This document shows positions 53,856 through 63,079 of a stretch of 64,000 nucleotides of DNA, in pieces. The notes beneath the pieces are model-generated. The model did no database searches, was not told where the DNA came from, and was given only the letters and a program-made list of their open reading frames with translations. Positions within the stretch are counted from its first letter, which is position 1, and each line of letters opens with the position of its first letter. A program made the translations under genes and the position numbers. Source of the DNA: Paracoccus salipaludis (lineage in GTDB: Bacteria > Pseudomonadota > Alphaproteobacteria > Rhodobacterales > Rhodobacteraceae); the NCBI RefSeq assembly GCF_002287065.1, contig NZ_NSJZ01000001.1, positions 372,001-436,000 on the forward strand, written 5' to 3'.

Positions 53856-54780
53856 AACCACCGTTTCCACCCTCACGCCCCCGCGAGCGGCCCGCCGCGG
53901 ATGGGCGGGGCAGGCGGGACGCTCGGCTCTCCCGGTGCTGACAGTGCTCGCCGCCATCGTCGTCGCCTGGTATCTCGCGGCGGTCTGGATGAACGCGCCC
54001 TGGGTGCGCGACCAGGCCGCGCGGGCGGGCGAGACCGTCACCACCGGCCAACTGCTCCGCGCCACCATGGCGCAGGAGCGCCCGGTCCTTCCCGCGCCCC
54101 ACCAGGTCGCGGCGGCCCTGTGGGAGGGGGTCACGGGACAAAGCGTCACGTCGAAGCGCAGCCTCGTCCGGCATGGCTGGATCACGCTGTCGGCGACGCT
54201 GGCGGGCTTTGCACTGGGCTCGGCGGCGGGCATCCTGCTGGCGGTGGGGATCGTCCACAGCCGGGTCATGGACCTGTCGATCATGCCTTGGGCCGTTGCC
54301 TCGCAGACGATCCCGATCCTCGCCATTGCGCCAATGGTGATCGTGGTGCTGGCCAGCGTCGGGGTGACGGGGCTGCTGCCCAAGGCGCTGATCTCGGCCT
54401 GGCTGTCGTTCTTTCCGGTGCTGGTCGGCATGGTCAAGGGACTGCGCGCACCCGATCCCATGCAGTTCGACCTGATGCGGTCGTGGAACGCGAACGGCGG
54501 TCAGGTGCTGCGCTTCCTGCGGTTCCCGTCCTCGTTGCCGTGGCTGTTCGCTTCGCTGAAGGTCGCCATCGCCGCTGCATTGGTGGGGACCATCGTGGGC
54601 GAGTTGCCTGCCGGCGCGACACAAGGGCTGGGCGCACGGCTGCTGTCGGGCAGCTACTACGGGCAGACGATCCAGATCTGGTCGGCGCTGTTCGCCGCCG
54701 CGATCCTTGCAGCCGGTCTCGTCTGGCTGATCGGCGCGGTCGCGCGGCTGACGCTGCGCCGCATGGGGCTGGCGCGATGA
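53848..54780 (+). CDS. ABC transporter permease 1
   Basis: A 310-aa SsuC/ThiX-type permease with an N-terminal helix (about 28-48) and a core of five to six helices, including the EAA-like loop SWNANGGQVLRFLRFPSSLPWLF. ATG 53848 is chosen over 53836 because of its GGGGCGGG ribosome site. It overlaps the ATPase stop by 8 nt and the second permease by 4 nt. Confidence 0.87.
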   Translation: MTETTVSTLTPPRAARRGWAGQAGRSALPVLTVLAAIVVAWYLAAVWMNAPWVRDQAARAGETVTTGQLLRATMAQERPVLPAPHQVAAALWEGVTGQSVTSKRSLVRHGWITLSATLAGFALGSAAGILLAVGIVHSRVMDLSIMPWAVASQTIPILAIAPMVIVVLASVGVTGLLPKALISAWLSFFPVLVGMVKGLRAPDPMQFDLMRSWNANGGQVLRFLRFPSSLPWLFASLKVAIAAALVGTIVGELPAGATQGLGARLLSGSYYGQTIQIWSALFAAAILAAGLVWLIGAVARLTLRRMGLAR

Positions 54781-55703
54781 GTGCCGCTGTCGCGCCCGAG
54801 GCACCGCGCAGCGACAGGGCCGCCCTGGCATTCTGGGCGGGGCTGGTTGCGCTGGCGCTGCTGTGGGATGCGCGGCTGGGTGCCCTTGCGGCGCTCTGGG
54901 CGGCGGGCTGGCTGACCAACGGACTGCTGGCCTGGTGGGGCGGGCCGACGGGGCGGACGGCGATCCCGCTGGTCTTCGGCGCGACGCTGCTGGCGCTGTG
55001 GGAAGTCGCCGTGCGGCTTTACGCGGTGCCGTCCGTGATCCTGCCCGCGCCTTCAGCCATCGGGGCGCGCTTCGCGGCCGACCTGCCGATGATCCTGTCG
55101 GACCTGTGGCAGACGCTGGTCAAGGGCGCGCTGACGGGGTGGCTTCTCGGCGCGGCGCTGGCCGTCCTGACCGCCATCGCCATCGACCGCAGCCCGTTCC
55201 TGCAGCGCGGCCTGCTGCCGATCGGGAACTTCGTGGCCGCCCTGCCGATCGTGGGCATCGCCCCGATCCTTGTCATGTGGTTCGGCTTTGACTGGCAGTC
55301 CAAGGCGGCGGTCGTCGTGGTGATGGTGTTCTTCCCCATCCTCGTGAACATGGTCGCGGGGCTGGCCGCGACCGATGCCCTGCAGCGTGACCAGGTGGCG
55401 ACCTGGAACGCCGGCTACTGGCAGGCCTTGGGAAAGCTGCGCCTGCCCGCTGCCATGCCCTTCCTGTTCAACGGGCTGAAGATCACCACCACGCTGGCCC
55501 TGATCGGCGCGATCGTGGCTGAGTTCTTCGGCAGCCCGACCCGCGGCATGGGGTTCCGCATCTCGACCGCCGTCGGCCAGATGGACCTGCCGCTGGTCTG
55601 GGCCGAGATCCTGATGGCCGCGCTGGCCGGTTCCGCCTTCTATGCGATCGTCGCGCTGGCCGAACGGCGTGTCACCTTCTGGCACCCCTCGCAGCGTCAA
55701 TAA
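54777..55703 (+). CDS. ABC transporter permease 2
   Basis: A 308-aa permease of the same family, with the EAA-type loop TWNAGYWQALGKLRLPAAMPFLF. It is a distinct paralogue of the preceding permease, so the importer probably uses a heterodimeric membrane channel. It ends 33 bp before the binding-protein gene. Confidence 0.88.
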   Translation: MSAAVAPEAPRSDRAALAFWAGLVALALLWDARLGALAALWAAGWLTNGLLAWWGGPTGRTAIPLVFGATLLALWEVAVRLYAVPSVILPAPSAIGARFAADLPMILSDLWQTLVKGALTGWLLGAALAVLTAIAIDRSPFLQRGLLPIGNFVAALPIVGIAPILVMWFGFDWQSKAAVVVVMVFFPILVNMVAGLAATDALQRDQVATWNAGYWQALGKLRLPAAMPFLFNGLKITTTLALIGAIVAEFFGSPTRGMGFRISTAVGQMDLPLVWAEILMAALAGSAFYAIVALAERRVTFWHPSQRQ

Positions 55704-55736
55704 CGGGCGAAAACGCCCCCAACAGTGGAGTGGAGA

Positions 55737-56723
55737 ATGACCAGACTGATGATGTCCGCCGCTGCCCTGGGCCTGCTTGCGGGCGCGGCGCAGGCGGCCG
55801 ACCCGCTGACGCTGCAGCTCAAATGGGTCACGCAGGCGCAGTTCGCGGGCTACTATGTCGCCAAGGACAAGGGCTTCTACGAGGAGGAGAACCTCGACGT
55901 CACGATCCGGCCGGGCGGCCCCGACATCGCGCCGACCCAGGTGCTGGCGGGCGGCGGCGCCGACGTGACGGTGGAGTGGATGCCCGCCGCGCTCGCCGCC
56001 CGTGAAAAGGGGCTGCCCATCGTCAACATCGCCCAGCCCTTCAAGTCGTCGGGGATGATGCTGACCTGCCTGAAGGAAACCGGCATCACCAACCCTGCCA
56101 CCGACTTCAAGGGCAAGACGCTGGGCGTCTGGTTCTTCGGTAACGAGTATCCGTTCCTCAGCTGGATGAACACCCTCGGGCTTTCCACCGATGGCGGCCC
56201 CGAGGGAGTGACGGTCCTCAAGCAGGGCTTCAACGTCGATCCCCTGCTCCAGAAGCAGGCCGACTGCATCTCGACCATGACCTACAACGAGTACGGGCAG
56301 GTGCTGGACGCCGGCATCTCGCCCGAGGACCTCGTGACCTTCAAGTACGAGGACCAGGGCGTGGCCACGCTGGAAGACGGGCTTTACGCGCTGGAGGAGA
56401 CGCTGGCCGATCCGGCGATGGCCGACCGGCTGGTCCGTTTTGTGCGCGCCTCGATGAAGGGCTGGAAATACGCCGAGGAGAACCCCGAAGAAGCCGCGCA
56501 GATAGTGCTGGAGAACGACGAGACCGGCGCCCAGACCGAGGCGCACCAGACCCGCATGATGGAGGAGGTCGCCAAGCTGACCGCCGGGTCAAACGGTACG
56601 CTGGACGAGGCCGATTACCAGCGCACAGTGGACACGCTGCTGTCGGGCGGCTCGGACCCGGTGATCTCGGCGGCGCCCGAGGGGGCCTGGACCCACGCCA
56701 TCACCGACGTGGCGTTGCAGTAG
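55737..56723 (+). CDS. NMT1/THI5-like ABC substrate-binding protein, likely for pyrimidines
   Basis: A 328-aa periplasmic protein with a signal peptide (LMMSAAALGLLAGAAQAA). The NMT1/THI5 hallmark LTLQLKWVTQAQFAGYYVAKDKGFY follows at the mature N-terminus. Relatives bind pyrimidine-like heterocycles such as thiamine precursors. Placement at the end of the hydantoinase operon suggests uptake of uracil, a hydantoin or a dihydropyrimidine. ATG 55737 follows GTGGAG; the GTG at 55725 is inside the ribosome site. Confidence 0.87.
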   Translation: MTRLMMSAAALGLLAGAAQAADPLTLQLKWVTQAQFAGYYVAKDKGFYEEENLDVTIRPGGPDIAPTQVLAGGGADVTVEWMPAALAAREKGLPIVNIAQPFKSSGMMLTCLKETGITNPATDFKGKTLGVWFFGNEYPFLSWMNTLGLSTDGGPEGVTVLKQGFNVDPLLQKQADCISTMTYNEYGQVLDAGISPEDLVTFKYEDQGVATLEDGLYALEETLADPAMADRLVRFVRASMKGWKYAEENPEEAAQIVLENDETGAQTEAHQTRMMEEVAKLTAGSNGTLDEADYQRTVDTLLSGGSDPVISAAPEGAWTHAITDVALQ

Positions 56724-56734
56724 GACGCAGCGAT

Positions 56735-56757
56735 GCCGGCGGGCGAAGCTCGCCGGC
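56735..56757 (+). terminator. Hairpin after the pyrimidine ABC operon
   Basis: GCCGGCG (56735-56741) pairs with CGCCGGC (56751-56757), 12 bp after the last stop codon of the operon; an alternative inner pairing GGCGA/TCGCC also exists. No T-run follows, so termination is only suggested by position. Confidence 0.4.
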
Positions 56758-57027
56758 GGCCCGCCGCGAGAGGGATGGTCCCCGCAGTCGATTTGGCAGA
56801 GCCTGTCCCGCCGGATCCGGTCGAAGAGGCAAGGACGGATCTTCGGCGGGCAAAGGTCCGTCCGCCCGGCTGACTACCACAGGTTGGCCGGGCCACGCAC
56901 GCTGGAGCCTTCGTCATGGCATCTGGCCCCGAACTCCTCGGACTGCGTTGCAAGCATGTCGCCTTGCGTCGGCAGGCCCTATGGCGGCTTCTGGTCCGCC
57001 CAGATTCGTGGCAGGCCGCGGCCTGGA

Positions 57028-57056
57028 TTCCCTGTAAGCTTCTCCGGAACAGGGAA
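57028..57056. repeat. Inverted repeat in the gene-free stretch 56724-57219
   Basis: TTCCCTGT (57028-57035) and ACAGGGAA (57049-57056) are a perfect 8-bp inverted repeat around 13 nt. The surrounding 496 bp between the ABC operon and tRNA-Gln hold no convincing gene; several open frames there look random. The repeat is the only clear structure besides the hairpin at 56735. Confidence 0.5.
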
Positions 57057-57219
57057 AACGCGCAAACCGCACGATTGGGAAGCCGCCCTGAGACGGGGTC
57101 GCGGAATGCAGCAGAGGGGGGAGCAGAAGGCGTCTCTCCGCGAAATAGCCGCGCTCAAACCGCGGGATTCACGCGGAGATTTCCGCGCATCCGGGAGAGA
57201 TGAACTCAGGTAAGATGAC

Positions 57220-57294
57220 TGGCTGGGGCGGTAGGATTCGAACCTACGGTACACGGTACCAAAAACCGATGCCTTACCACTTGGCCACGCCCCA
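57220..57294 (-). tRNA. tRNA-Gln (anticodon UUG)
   Basis: A 75-nt tRNA on the minus strand. The acceptor stem TGGGGCG pairs with CGCCCCA, followed by G and an encoded CCA. The anticodon loop TTTTGGT gives UUG (Gln), and the T-arm is TAGG-TTCGAAT-CCTA. One end pair of the anticodon stem is T-T, otherwise the fold is regular. It stands alone between the pyrimidine operon and a flavoprotein gene. Confidence 0.95.
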
Positions 57295-57388
57295 GCAGTG
57301 CGGGGGTGTTTAGCGGCAGCGTTCGGGGGGCGCAAGGGGGCGCGCGCAAAAACTTGTGGCCTCGCGCGCGGCGGGCTATCGGCGCGGC

Positions 57389-58606
57389 ATGGACAAAGCG
57401 GATGTCGTCATTCTGGGGGCGGGGGCAGCGGGGCTGTTCTGCGCGGGAAGCCTTGCGGGCCAGGGGCTCAGGGTCGTGGTGCTGGATCATGCGCGCGACC
57501 CGGGAGAGAAGATCCGCATCTCGGGCGGGGGGCGCTGCAACTTCACCAACCTCGGGACCACCCATCAGACCTTCCTGTCCGAGGTGCCGCGATTCTGCGC
57601 CTCGGCCCTTGCGGGTTACCGGCCCGAGGACTTCGTGGCGCTGGTGGATCGCGCCGGGATCGCCTGGCACGAGAAGGCGCAGGGCCAGCTGTTCTGCGAC
57701 GGGCGCGCCACGCAGATCGTGCGGATGCTGGTCGATCGAATGGACGGGGCCGAGCTGCGGCTGGGCGTGGGCGTGCAGGGCGTCACGCCGGGCACCCCGC
57801 TGCGGGTCGAGACCTCGGCCGGACCCATCGAGGCGCGCCACGTCGTCGTCGCCACCGGGGGCAAGTCGATCCCGAAGATGGGCGCCACCGGCATCGGCTA
57901 TGACATCGCCCAGGCGACCGGCCACCGCATCGTCGAGACGCGGCCCGGCCTTGTGCCGCTGACCTTCGCGCAGCAGGACCTGCGGCTGAGTGCGCCGCTG
58001 TCAGGGGTTGCGGTGACGGCGCGGGCCTCGCTGCCGGCCGCCAGGGCGCCCCGCCGCGCGGCGGTGGCCTTCGACGACCAGCTGCTGTTCACCCATCGCG
58101 GGCTGTCGGGCCCGGCGATCCTTCAGATATCCAGCTACTGGCAGCCGGGCGAGGAACTGACCCTCGATCTTCACCCCGGCGATTCCGCCCAGGCGCTGCG
58201 GCAGGCCAAGCGCGAGGGCGGCCGGGTGCAGGTGGCGACCGTGCTGGCCCGGATGCTGCCCGAGCGGCTCGCCACGGCCATCGTGGACGAGGAGGGGCTG
58301 GAGGGCGCGCGACTGGCCGACCAGTCCGACGCGCGGCTGGACGCGCTGGCCCGCCGTATCCATGACTGGCGCATCCGCCCCGTGGGGACCGAAGGCTACC
58401 GCACCGCCGAGGTCACTGTGGGCGGCGTGGACTGCCGCGATCTGGACGCACGCACGATGGCCTCGCGGCATGTGCCGGGGCTGCATTTCATCGGTGAGGT
58501 CGTGGACGTCACGGGCTGGCTGGGCGGCTACAACTTCCAGTGGGCCTGGGCCTCGGCCCATGCGGCGGGGCGGGCGGTTCTGGGCGCGGCCAAGCCCGAT
58601 TTCTGA
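57389..58606 (+). CDS. HI0933-family NAD(P)/FAD-dependent flavoprotein
   Basis: A 405-aa flavoprotein of the YhiN/HI0933 family. The N-terminus has the FAD motif GAGAAGLFCAG, then RISGGGRCNFTN near residue 49. The C-terminus carries GLHFIGEVVDVTGWLGGYNFQWAWASAHAAG split across the second FAD contact. The biochemical role of this widespread family is unclear. ATG 57389 is taken from the family N-terminus; the 11-residue upstream extension from GTG 57356 is not conserved-looking. Confidence 0.88.
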   Translation: MDKADVVILGAGAAGLFCAGSLAGQGLRVVVLDHARDPGEKIRISGGGRCNFTNLGTTHQTFLSEVPRFCASALAGYRPEDFVALVDRAGIAWHEKAQGQLFCDGRATQIVRMLVDRMDGAELRLGVGVQGVTPGTPLRVETSAGPIEARHVVVATGGKSIPKMGATGIGYDIAQATGHRIVETRPGLVPLTFAQQDLRLSAPLSGVAVTARASLPAARAPRRAAVAFDDQLLFTHRGLSGPAILQISSYWQPGEELTLDLHPGDSAQALRQAKREGGRVQVATVLARMLPERLATAIVDEEGLEGARLADQSDARLDALARRIHDWRIRPVGTEGYRTAEVTVGGVDCRDLDARTMASRHVPGLHFIGEVVDVTGWLGGYNFQWAWASAHAAGRAVLGAAKPDF

Positions 58607-58730
58607 TGGAAGGAAGCGGAACCGGCGGGTGCTGGTGTCCCGACGGGCGGGTATCTGGCCCGCATCGCCCCTCGTCCGGCCGGCTTCGCGGAGTGGGCGT
58701 TGCGTTTCACCGCGAAGGTGGAGGCCGACC

Positions 58731-59547
58731 ATGAATCCGAACAAGGAATTGTGGGAGAAAGGGGATTTCTCGACGCTAGCCGCCACCATGCGCGGCAGCA
58801 GCGACGCGCTGGTGGACGAACTCGGGATCGCGCCGGGGATGAAGGTGCTGGACCTCGCCTGCGGGGACGGCGCGACGGCGTTGCCCATGGCCCGGCGCGG
58901 GGCCGAGATGCTGGGCATCGACATCGCCCGCAACCTGGTGGCCGCGGCGCAGGCGCGAGTCGCGGCCGAGGGGCTGACGAACTGCCGCACCATCGTGGGT
59001 GACGCCTGCGACCTGTCGCACCTTCCCGATGACGGCTTCGATCTGGTGGTCAGCATCTTCGGCGCGATGTTCGCCCCATGCCGGGCCGAGGTGGCGCGTT
59101 CCATGGTCCGCGTCACGCAGCCGGGCGGGCGCATCGTCACGGGGAACTGGATTCGCGTCGATCCCGCCATGGTCGCGCAGATCCTGAAACTTCTGTCGGA
59201 CTACGGCCCGCCCCCGCCCGAGGGCTTCGTCCCGCCGACGATGTGGGGCATCGAGGCGAATGTCCTGGACCGCTTCGGCCAGGCCGGTGTCCCGCCCGAG
59301 GCGATCGCGGTAGAACCGCCTTCTGCGAGTTCCACCGAGACAGGCGGTCCGCCACCTTGGCCAAACGGCTCACGACCTGCCTCGGCCCCGTGATGCGGGC
59401 CTCGAAGGCGTGGGCGAGTGGCCATGCACCGAGAAGCTGGGCGGCAAGCCGACCAAACTGATGGGCAGCGGAAACCGCGGAGTCGACGACCGGACGGAGA
59501 TCGCGGCGCGCCACCTGCGGGTCACGGTGCGTGTCCCGCAGGCCTGA
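58731..59547 (+). pseudogene. Class I SAM methyltransferase pseudogene (two frameshifts)
   Basis: The first about 190 codons encode a UbiE-like methyltransferase with SAM motif VLDLACGDGATALP and the later VRVTQPGGRIVTGNW. The frame then runs into unrelated sequence and stops near 59391. Homologous-looking sequence resumes in the +2 frame (RTAFCEFHRD, TTCLGPVMRASKAW; stop at 59459-59461). It then resumes in the +1 frame (TEIAARHLRVTVRVPQA; stop at 59545-59547), where the family C-terminus is expected. At least two indels therefore separate three frames. A ribosome site GGTGGAGG precedes ATG 58731. The truncated product would lack the last third. Confidence 0.75.
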
Positions 59548-59553
59548 GAGGGC

Positions 59554-60402
59554 TCAGCCCATCACCGGCTCGGCCTTGGCCAGCCGGTCGAAGCGCATCA
59601 GGCTGTCGATCAGCGCGGGCATCCGGTCCAGGTGGACCATGTTCGGCCCGTCCGAGGGCGCGCGGTCGGGATCCTGGTGCGTCTCGATGAAGACGCCCGC
59701 CACGCCGATGGCCACCGCCGCCCGCGCCATCACCGGCGCGAACTCACGCTGGCCGCCGGACGAGCCGCCCTGTCCGCCCGGCTGCTGCACCGAGTGGGTC
59801 GCATCCATCACCACCGGATAACCCGTCCGCGCCATGATCGGCAGCGCGCGCATGTCGGCAACCAGCGTGTTGTAGCCGAAGCTCGCCCCGCGTTCCGTCA
59901 GCAGGATCTTCTCGTTCCCGGTCGAGGCCACCTTGTCGGCCACGTTCGGCATGTCCCAGGGGGCGAGGAACTGGCCCTTCTTGATGTTGACCACCGCGCC
60001 CGTGCGGCCTGCCGCCAGCAGCAGGTCGGTCTGGCGCGACAGGAAGGCGGGGATCTGGATGATGTCCGCGACCTCGGCGGCGCGGACAGCCTGCGCCTCG
60101 TCATGGATGTCGGTCAGCACGGGGCAGCCGAGACGGTCGCGCACGGCCGCCAGCATCTCAAGCCCCTCGTCGATGCCGACGCCCCGGCGCCCCGACAGCG
60201 AGGTGCGGTTCGCCTTGTCGTAGCTGGCCTTGAAGACATAGCCCGCTCCCGCCCTGGCGCAGGCCTGCGCCAAAGGCTCGGCGATCGACAGCGCATGGTC
60301 CAGCGTTTCCAGCTGGCAGGGCCCCGCGATGAGGACCAGCGGCAGGTCGTTGCCGAAGGTGACGCCCCGGACGGCGACATGGCGCTGCGCGGCCCCCGTC
60401 AC
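59554..60402 (-). CDS. kdsA: 3-deoxy-8-phosphooctulonate (KDO-8-P) synthase
   Basis: A 282-aa class I aldolase-like synthase joining PEP and arabinose-5-phosphate for KDO, a component of lipopolysaccharide core and of some capsules. Motifs are LIAGPCQLE, VFKASYDKANRTS, DIHDEAQ, NIKKGQFLAPWDM and MDATHSVQQPG. The start is GTG 60402, overlapping the KpsE-like stop (GTGA). Linkage to capsule export genes suggests that KDO serves the capsule here too. Confidence 0.95.
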   Translation of the reverse strand: MTGAAQRHVAVRGVTFGNDLPLVLIAGPCQLETLDHALSIAEPLAQACARAGAGYVFKASYDKANRTSLSGRRGVGIDEGLEMLAAVRDRLGCPVLTDIHDEAQAVRAAEVADIIQIPAFLSRQTDLLLAAGRTGAVVNIKKGQFLAPWDMPNVADKVASTGNEKILLTERGASFGYNTLVADMRALPIMARTGYPVVMDATHSVQQPGGQGGSSGGQREFAPVMARAAVAIGVAGVFIETHQDPDRAPSDGPNMVHLDRMPALIDSLMRFDRLAKAEPVMG

Positions 60403-62270
60403 GAGGACACCTGTTCGCGCAGGATCGAGGCGGTCAGCGACATCATCAGGTAAATCCCCGCAAAGATGAAAAAGGCGACGATCGTGTTCTGAAGCGCCTT
60501 GGGATAGGTGGGTTCATCCGGCGGCACCGGGGCCACGGACAGCGACAGGTAGCGCACCTGCTTGTTGGCTTCGACTCGCGCGGCCTCCATCTGGGTGGCG
60601 GCGGTGGCCAGCAGCTGCTGGCGGGTGGCGAGGTCGCTTTCCGCGATCCGCAGTTGTCCCGTGACAGCGGCCAGCGAGGCGCGGTTGCCCGAATCCTCGG
60701 TCAGCTGGGCGCGGGTTTCCGCGATCATCTGCTCCAGCCGGGCAATGTCGCCCTGCACGCCCAGCACCCGGCTCTGGTTCGGGCGCGCGTTCGAGGTGAG
60801 CTGGCCCAGTTCAAGCTGCTTCTCGGACAACTGCGTTTCCAGGGCGCTGATGCGCCCCATCACCGCGCTGCTTTCGGCGGTCGGGTCCAGCACGCCCAGC
60901 TGTTCCTGCAGTTCCTGGATGCGGTTCTGCGATTCCTGCACCTTGCGCTCGGCATCCTGGTAGCTTTCGATCGCGCCCTGCATCTGGTCGCCGCGCAGAC
61001 GCTGGGACATTTGGTCCACCTGCCCCTCGGCATAGCGGATCAGGGCCAGCGAGAACTCCTCGGACAGCTTGGGATCCGGGGCGATCACCTCCATGTTGAT
61101 CATGCCCTCGGTCGGGTCATAGCCGATCTTCACCGACTGCTTGTACTGGGCATAGGCCTGCTCGTTGGAGGCATCCTCGGGCAGGCGCAGCAGCGAATCG
61201 ATCGCGGGGTCCTGGAAGGCGCGGGTGAAGCCCAGGTCCTGATCCAGCCGGATCATCGCATCGCGCGAGGTCAGGTAGCTTTGCACCGCGACGTTGTCGG
61301 GGTTCATCATCGCGCCCGCCGACAGAAGCCCGCTGCCCGTGGCGCCGGGCACGCCGTCCGCCTGCTGGATCATGAACTGCGAGTTGGTCGCGTAAAGGGG
61401 CGTGGCCTGGGTGAAGTAGTACCAGCCCGCGATCAGCGTCGGCAGTCCCACGAAGAAGGCAAGCCGCATCAGCAGGAAGGCGAGGCTGCGCCGCCGCCGC
61501 CGCGCGATGTCGCGCTGGATGCGGTAGATCTCGGCCGCGCGGCGCTCCTCGGTCAGGGCCTCGCGCGACGGAAGCTCGGGCCGCACGGGGCCGACCTCGC
61601 CGGGCGGGGCCAGCGGCACGATCTCGCGCCGCTTGGTGCGGGCCGGCAGGCCGGGCCCCGGCACCGGGACCAGCGCGCGCGGATTGGGCGCGGCCTTCGC
61701 CTCGTTGCCGGCGTCCGACAGGATCTTGCCGACCGCGCCCCGGTGGAAGGGGTCGATGCCGCGCTGGCGCAGACGCAGCACGGCCTCGTATTCCGAGGCG
61801 ACCTCGATCTCGTGCATGGCCGCGATGCGGGCCGCCATGCGCAACTGGCGCGAGGTCAGGTTCTCGGCGCGGATGGCGGCCAGCGCCTCGGCATCCACAT
61901 CTGCTGCGGGGGCCTGGGCTTCGGGGCCGACCGGGGCATTGGCAGGCTCGGGCTTCCTGTCCTGCTCGGGATCGGCGCCGGGGAAGCGCATGTTCCCGAA
62001 ACCGTCATCGGCATTGCTGAACGGCATGTCCCGACCGGGCGGGACGGATGCGGCGGCAGTGGCGGCAGTGGCGGCCGGGGCGGCCTGTTCCGTGCGCGCG
62101 CCGCCCTTGCGCACCTCGACCCGCACCGCGGATCGAGCGGGCTCGGCACCGGCGGGGGCCGCGGTCTCGCCCTTGGGCCGGGTGGTGGCGCGGGCCGCCT
62201 CCCGCGCAGCGGCGACGGGGGATTCGGATGCGCTGAGGTGAAAGCGGCGGACCTTAGGCGGTGTAGTCAT
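60399..62270 (-). CDS. Capsule polysaccharide export inner-membrane protein (KpsE-like), long form
   Basis: A 623-aa polysaccharide co-polymerase-type protein. Its unusual N-terminal cytoplasmic region of about 260 residues is rich in Ala, Pro and charged residues. A first membrane helix (about 263-286) precedes the periplasmic domain (YATNSQFMIQQADG onward). A long coiled coil (about 430-570, repeated Q/E/L) and a second helix (about 592-612) follow near the C-terminus. KpsE, BexC and CtrB usually have about 380 aa. It spans the periplasm between the KpsMT pump and the outer-membrane exporter. It overlaps kpsT by 17 nt and kdsA by 4 nt. Confidence 0.82.
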   Translation of the reverse strand: MTTPPKVRRFHLSASESPVAAAREAARATTRPKGETAAPAGAEPARSAVRVEVRKGGARTEQAAPAATAATAAASVPPGRDMPFSNADDGFGNMRFPGADPEQDRKPEPANAPVGPEAQAPAADVDAEALAAIRAENLTSRQLRMAARIAAMHEIEVASEYEAVLRLRQRGIDPFHRGAVGKILSDAGNEAKAAPNPRALVPVPGPGLPARTKRREIVPLAPPGEVGPVRPELPSREALTEERRAAEIYRIQRDIARRRRRSLAFLLMRLAFFVGLPTLIAGWYYFTQATPLYATNSQFMIQQADGVPGATGSGLLSAGAMMNPDNVAVQSYLTSRDAMIRLDQDLGFTRAFQDPAIDSLLRLPEDASNEQAYAQYKQSVKIGYDPTEGMINMEVIAPDPKLSEEFSLALIRYAEGQVDQMSQRLRGDQMQGAIESYQDAERKVQESQNRIQELQEQLGVLDPTAESSAVMGRISALETQLSEKQLELGQLTSNARPNQSRVLGVQGDIARLEQMIAETRAQLTEDSGNRASLAAVTGQLRIAESDLATRQQLLATAATQMEAARVEANKQVRYLSLSVAPVPPDEPTYPKALQNTIVAFFIFAGIYLMMSLTASILREQVSS

Positions 62271-62907
62271 AATACTGCTTGGCCTCGTCGAGGGAATCGA
62301 ACATGTAAAGACGCCCGTCGCGCAACACGCCCGCGCGGCGGCAGAATTTTTCCAGCGTGGCAGGCTGGTGGGACACCACCACCACGGTCGCGGTCTTCAG
62401 GCGGTCGTACAGGACGCTGCCCGCCTTGCGGTTGAATTCGACGTCGGTCGTGCCGGGCATCCCTTCGTCGATCAGGTAGATGTCGAACTCCAGCGCCAGC
62501 AGCAGCGCGAAGGTCAGCCGCGACCGCATGCCCGAACTGTAGACGCCGACCGGCTGGTCGAAATATTCGCCGATGTCGCAAAGCCAGCGGCAGAAGGCCG
62601 AGACATAGTCGGGATCGAGCCCGTAGATCCGCGCGATGTAGCGCGCGTTCTCGTTGGCCGACAGCTTGGAGATCACGCCCCCCATGAAGCCAAGGGGAAA
62701 GGACACGCGGCAATTGGCGCGGATCGTGCCCTCGTCCGGCTTTTCCAGCCCGCACATCATGTTGATGATCGTGGTCTTGCCCGTGCCGTTGGGGGCGAGG
62801 ATGCCAAGGGACTGGCCAAGTTCCACCCGGAACGAGGCCTGGTCCAGGATCACCTTGCGCTGCGTTCCGGTCCAGAAGGACTTCGAGACGTTGTCGAATT
62901 CCAGCAT
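62254..62907 (-). CDS. kpsT: Capsule polysaccharide ABC transporter ATPase (KpsT-like)
   Basis: A 217-aa ATPase of the ABC-2 capsule exporter. Walker A is APNGTGKTT, the signature YSSGMRSRL and Walker B IYLIDEGMPG. MLEFDNVSKSF at 62907 gives the normal KpsT length; an in-frame ATG at 62988 would add 27 basic residues and cannot be ruled out. The partner permease KpsM is not in the window, since the next gene upstream is divergent. Confidence 0.9.
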   Translation of the reverse strand: MLEFDNVSKSFWTGTQRKVILDQASFRVELGQSLGILAPNGTGKTTIINMMCGLEKPDEGTIRANCRVSFPLGFMGGVISKLSANENARYIARIYGLDPDYVSAFCRWLCDIGEYFDQPVGVYSSGMRSRLTFALLLALEFDIYLIDEGMPGTTDVEFNRKAGSVLYDRLKTATVVVVSHQPATLEKFCRRAGVLRDGRLYMFDSLDEAKQYYDYTA

Positions 62908-63079
62908 GTCGGCGAAGATTTCCCGCGAAGGCGCGCGATGCGGCGTTTTGCGGCGGGCGCCAGCCGCCCGCTTTCGGCTGCCAAACATAGGGGCTGGGCG
63001 CTGCGCTGTCCATCGCGCCGCCGGGGATCGTGAGAATGCGAGCTGTTATCGCAGGCAAGGGGTGCCTATCTGGGCGGGC

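Noticed and set aside
56884..57213. Open frames of 95-109 codons between the ABC operon and tRNA-Gln
   Set aside because: No convincing ribosome site, no domain, and two overlapping frames of equal quality suggest chance.
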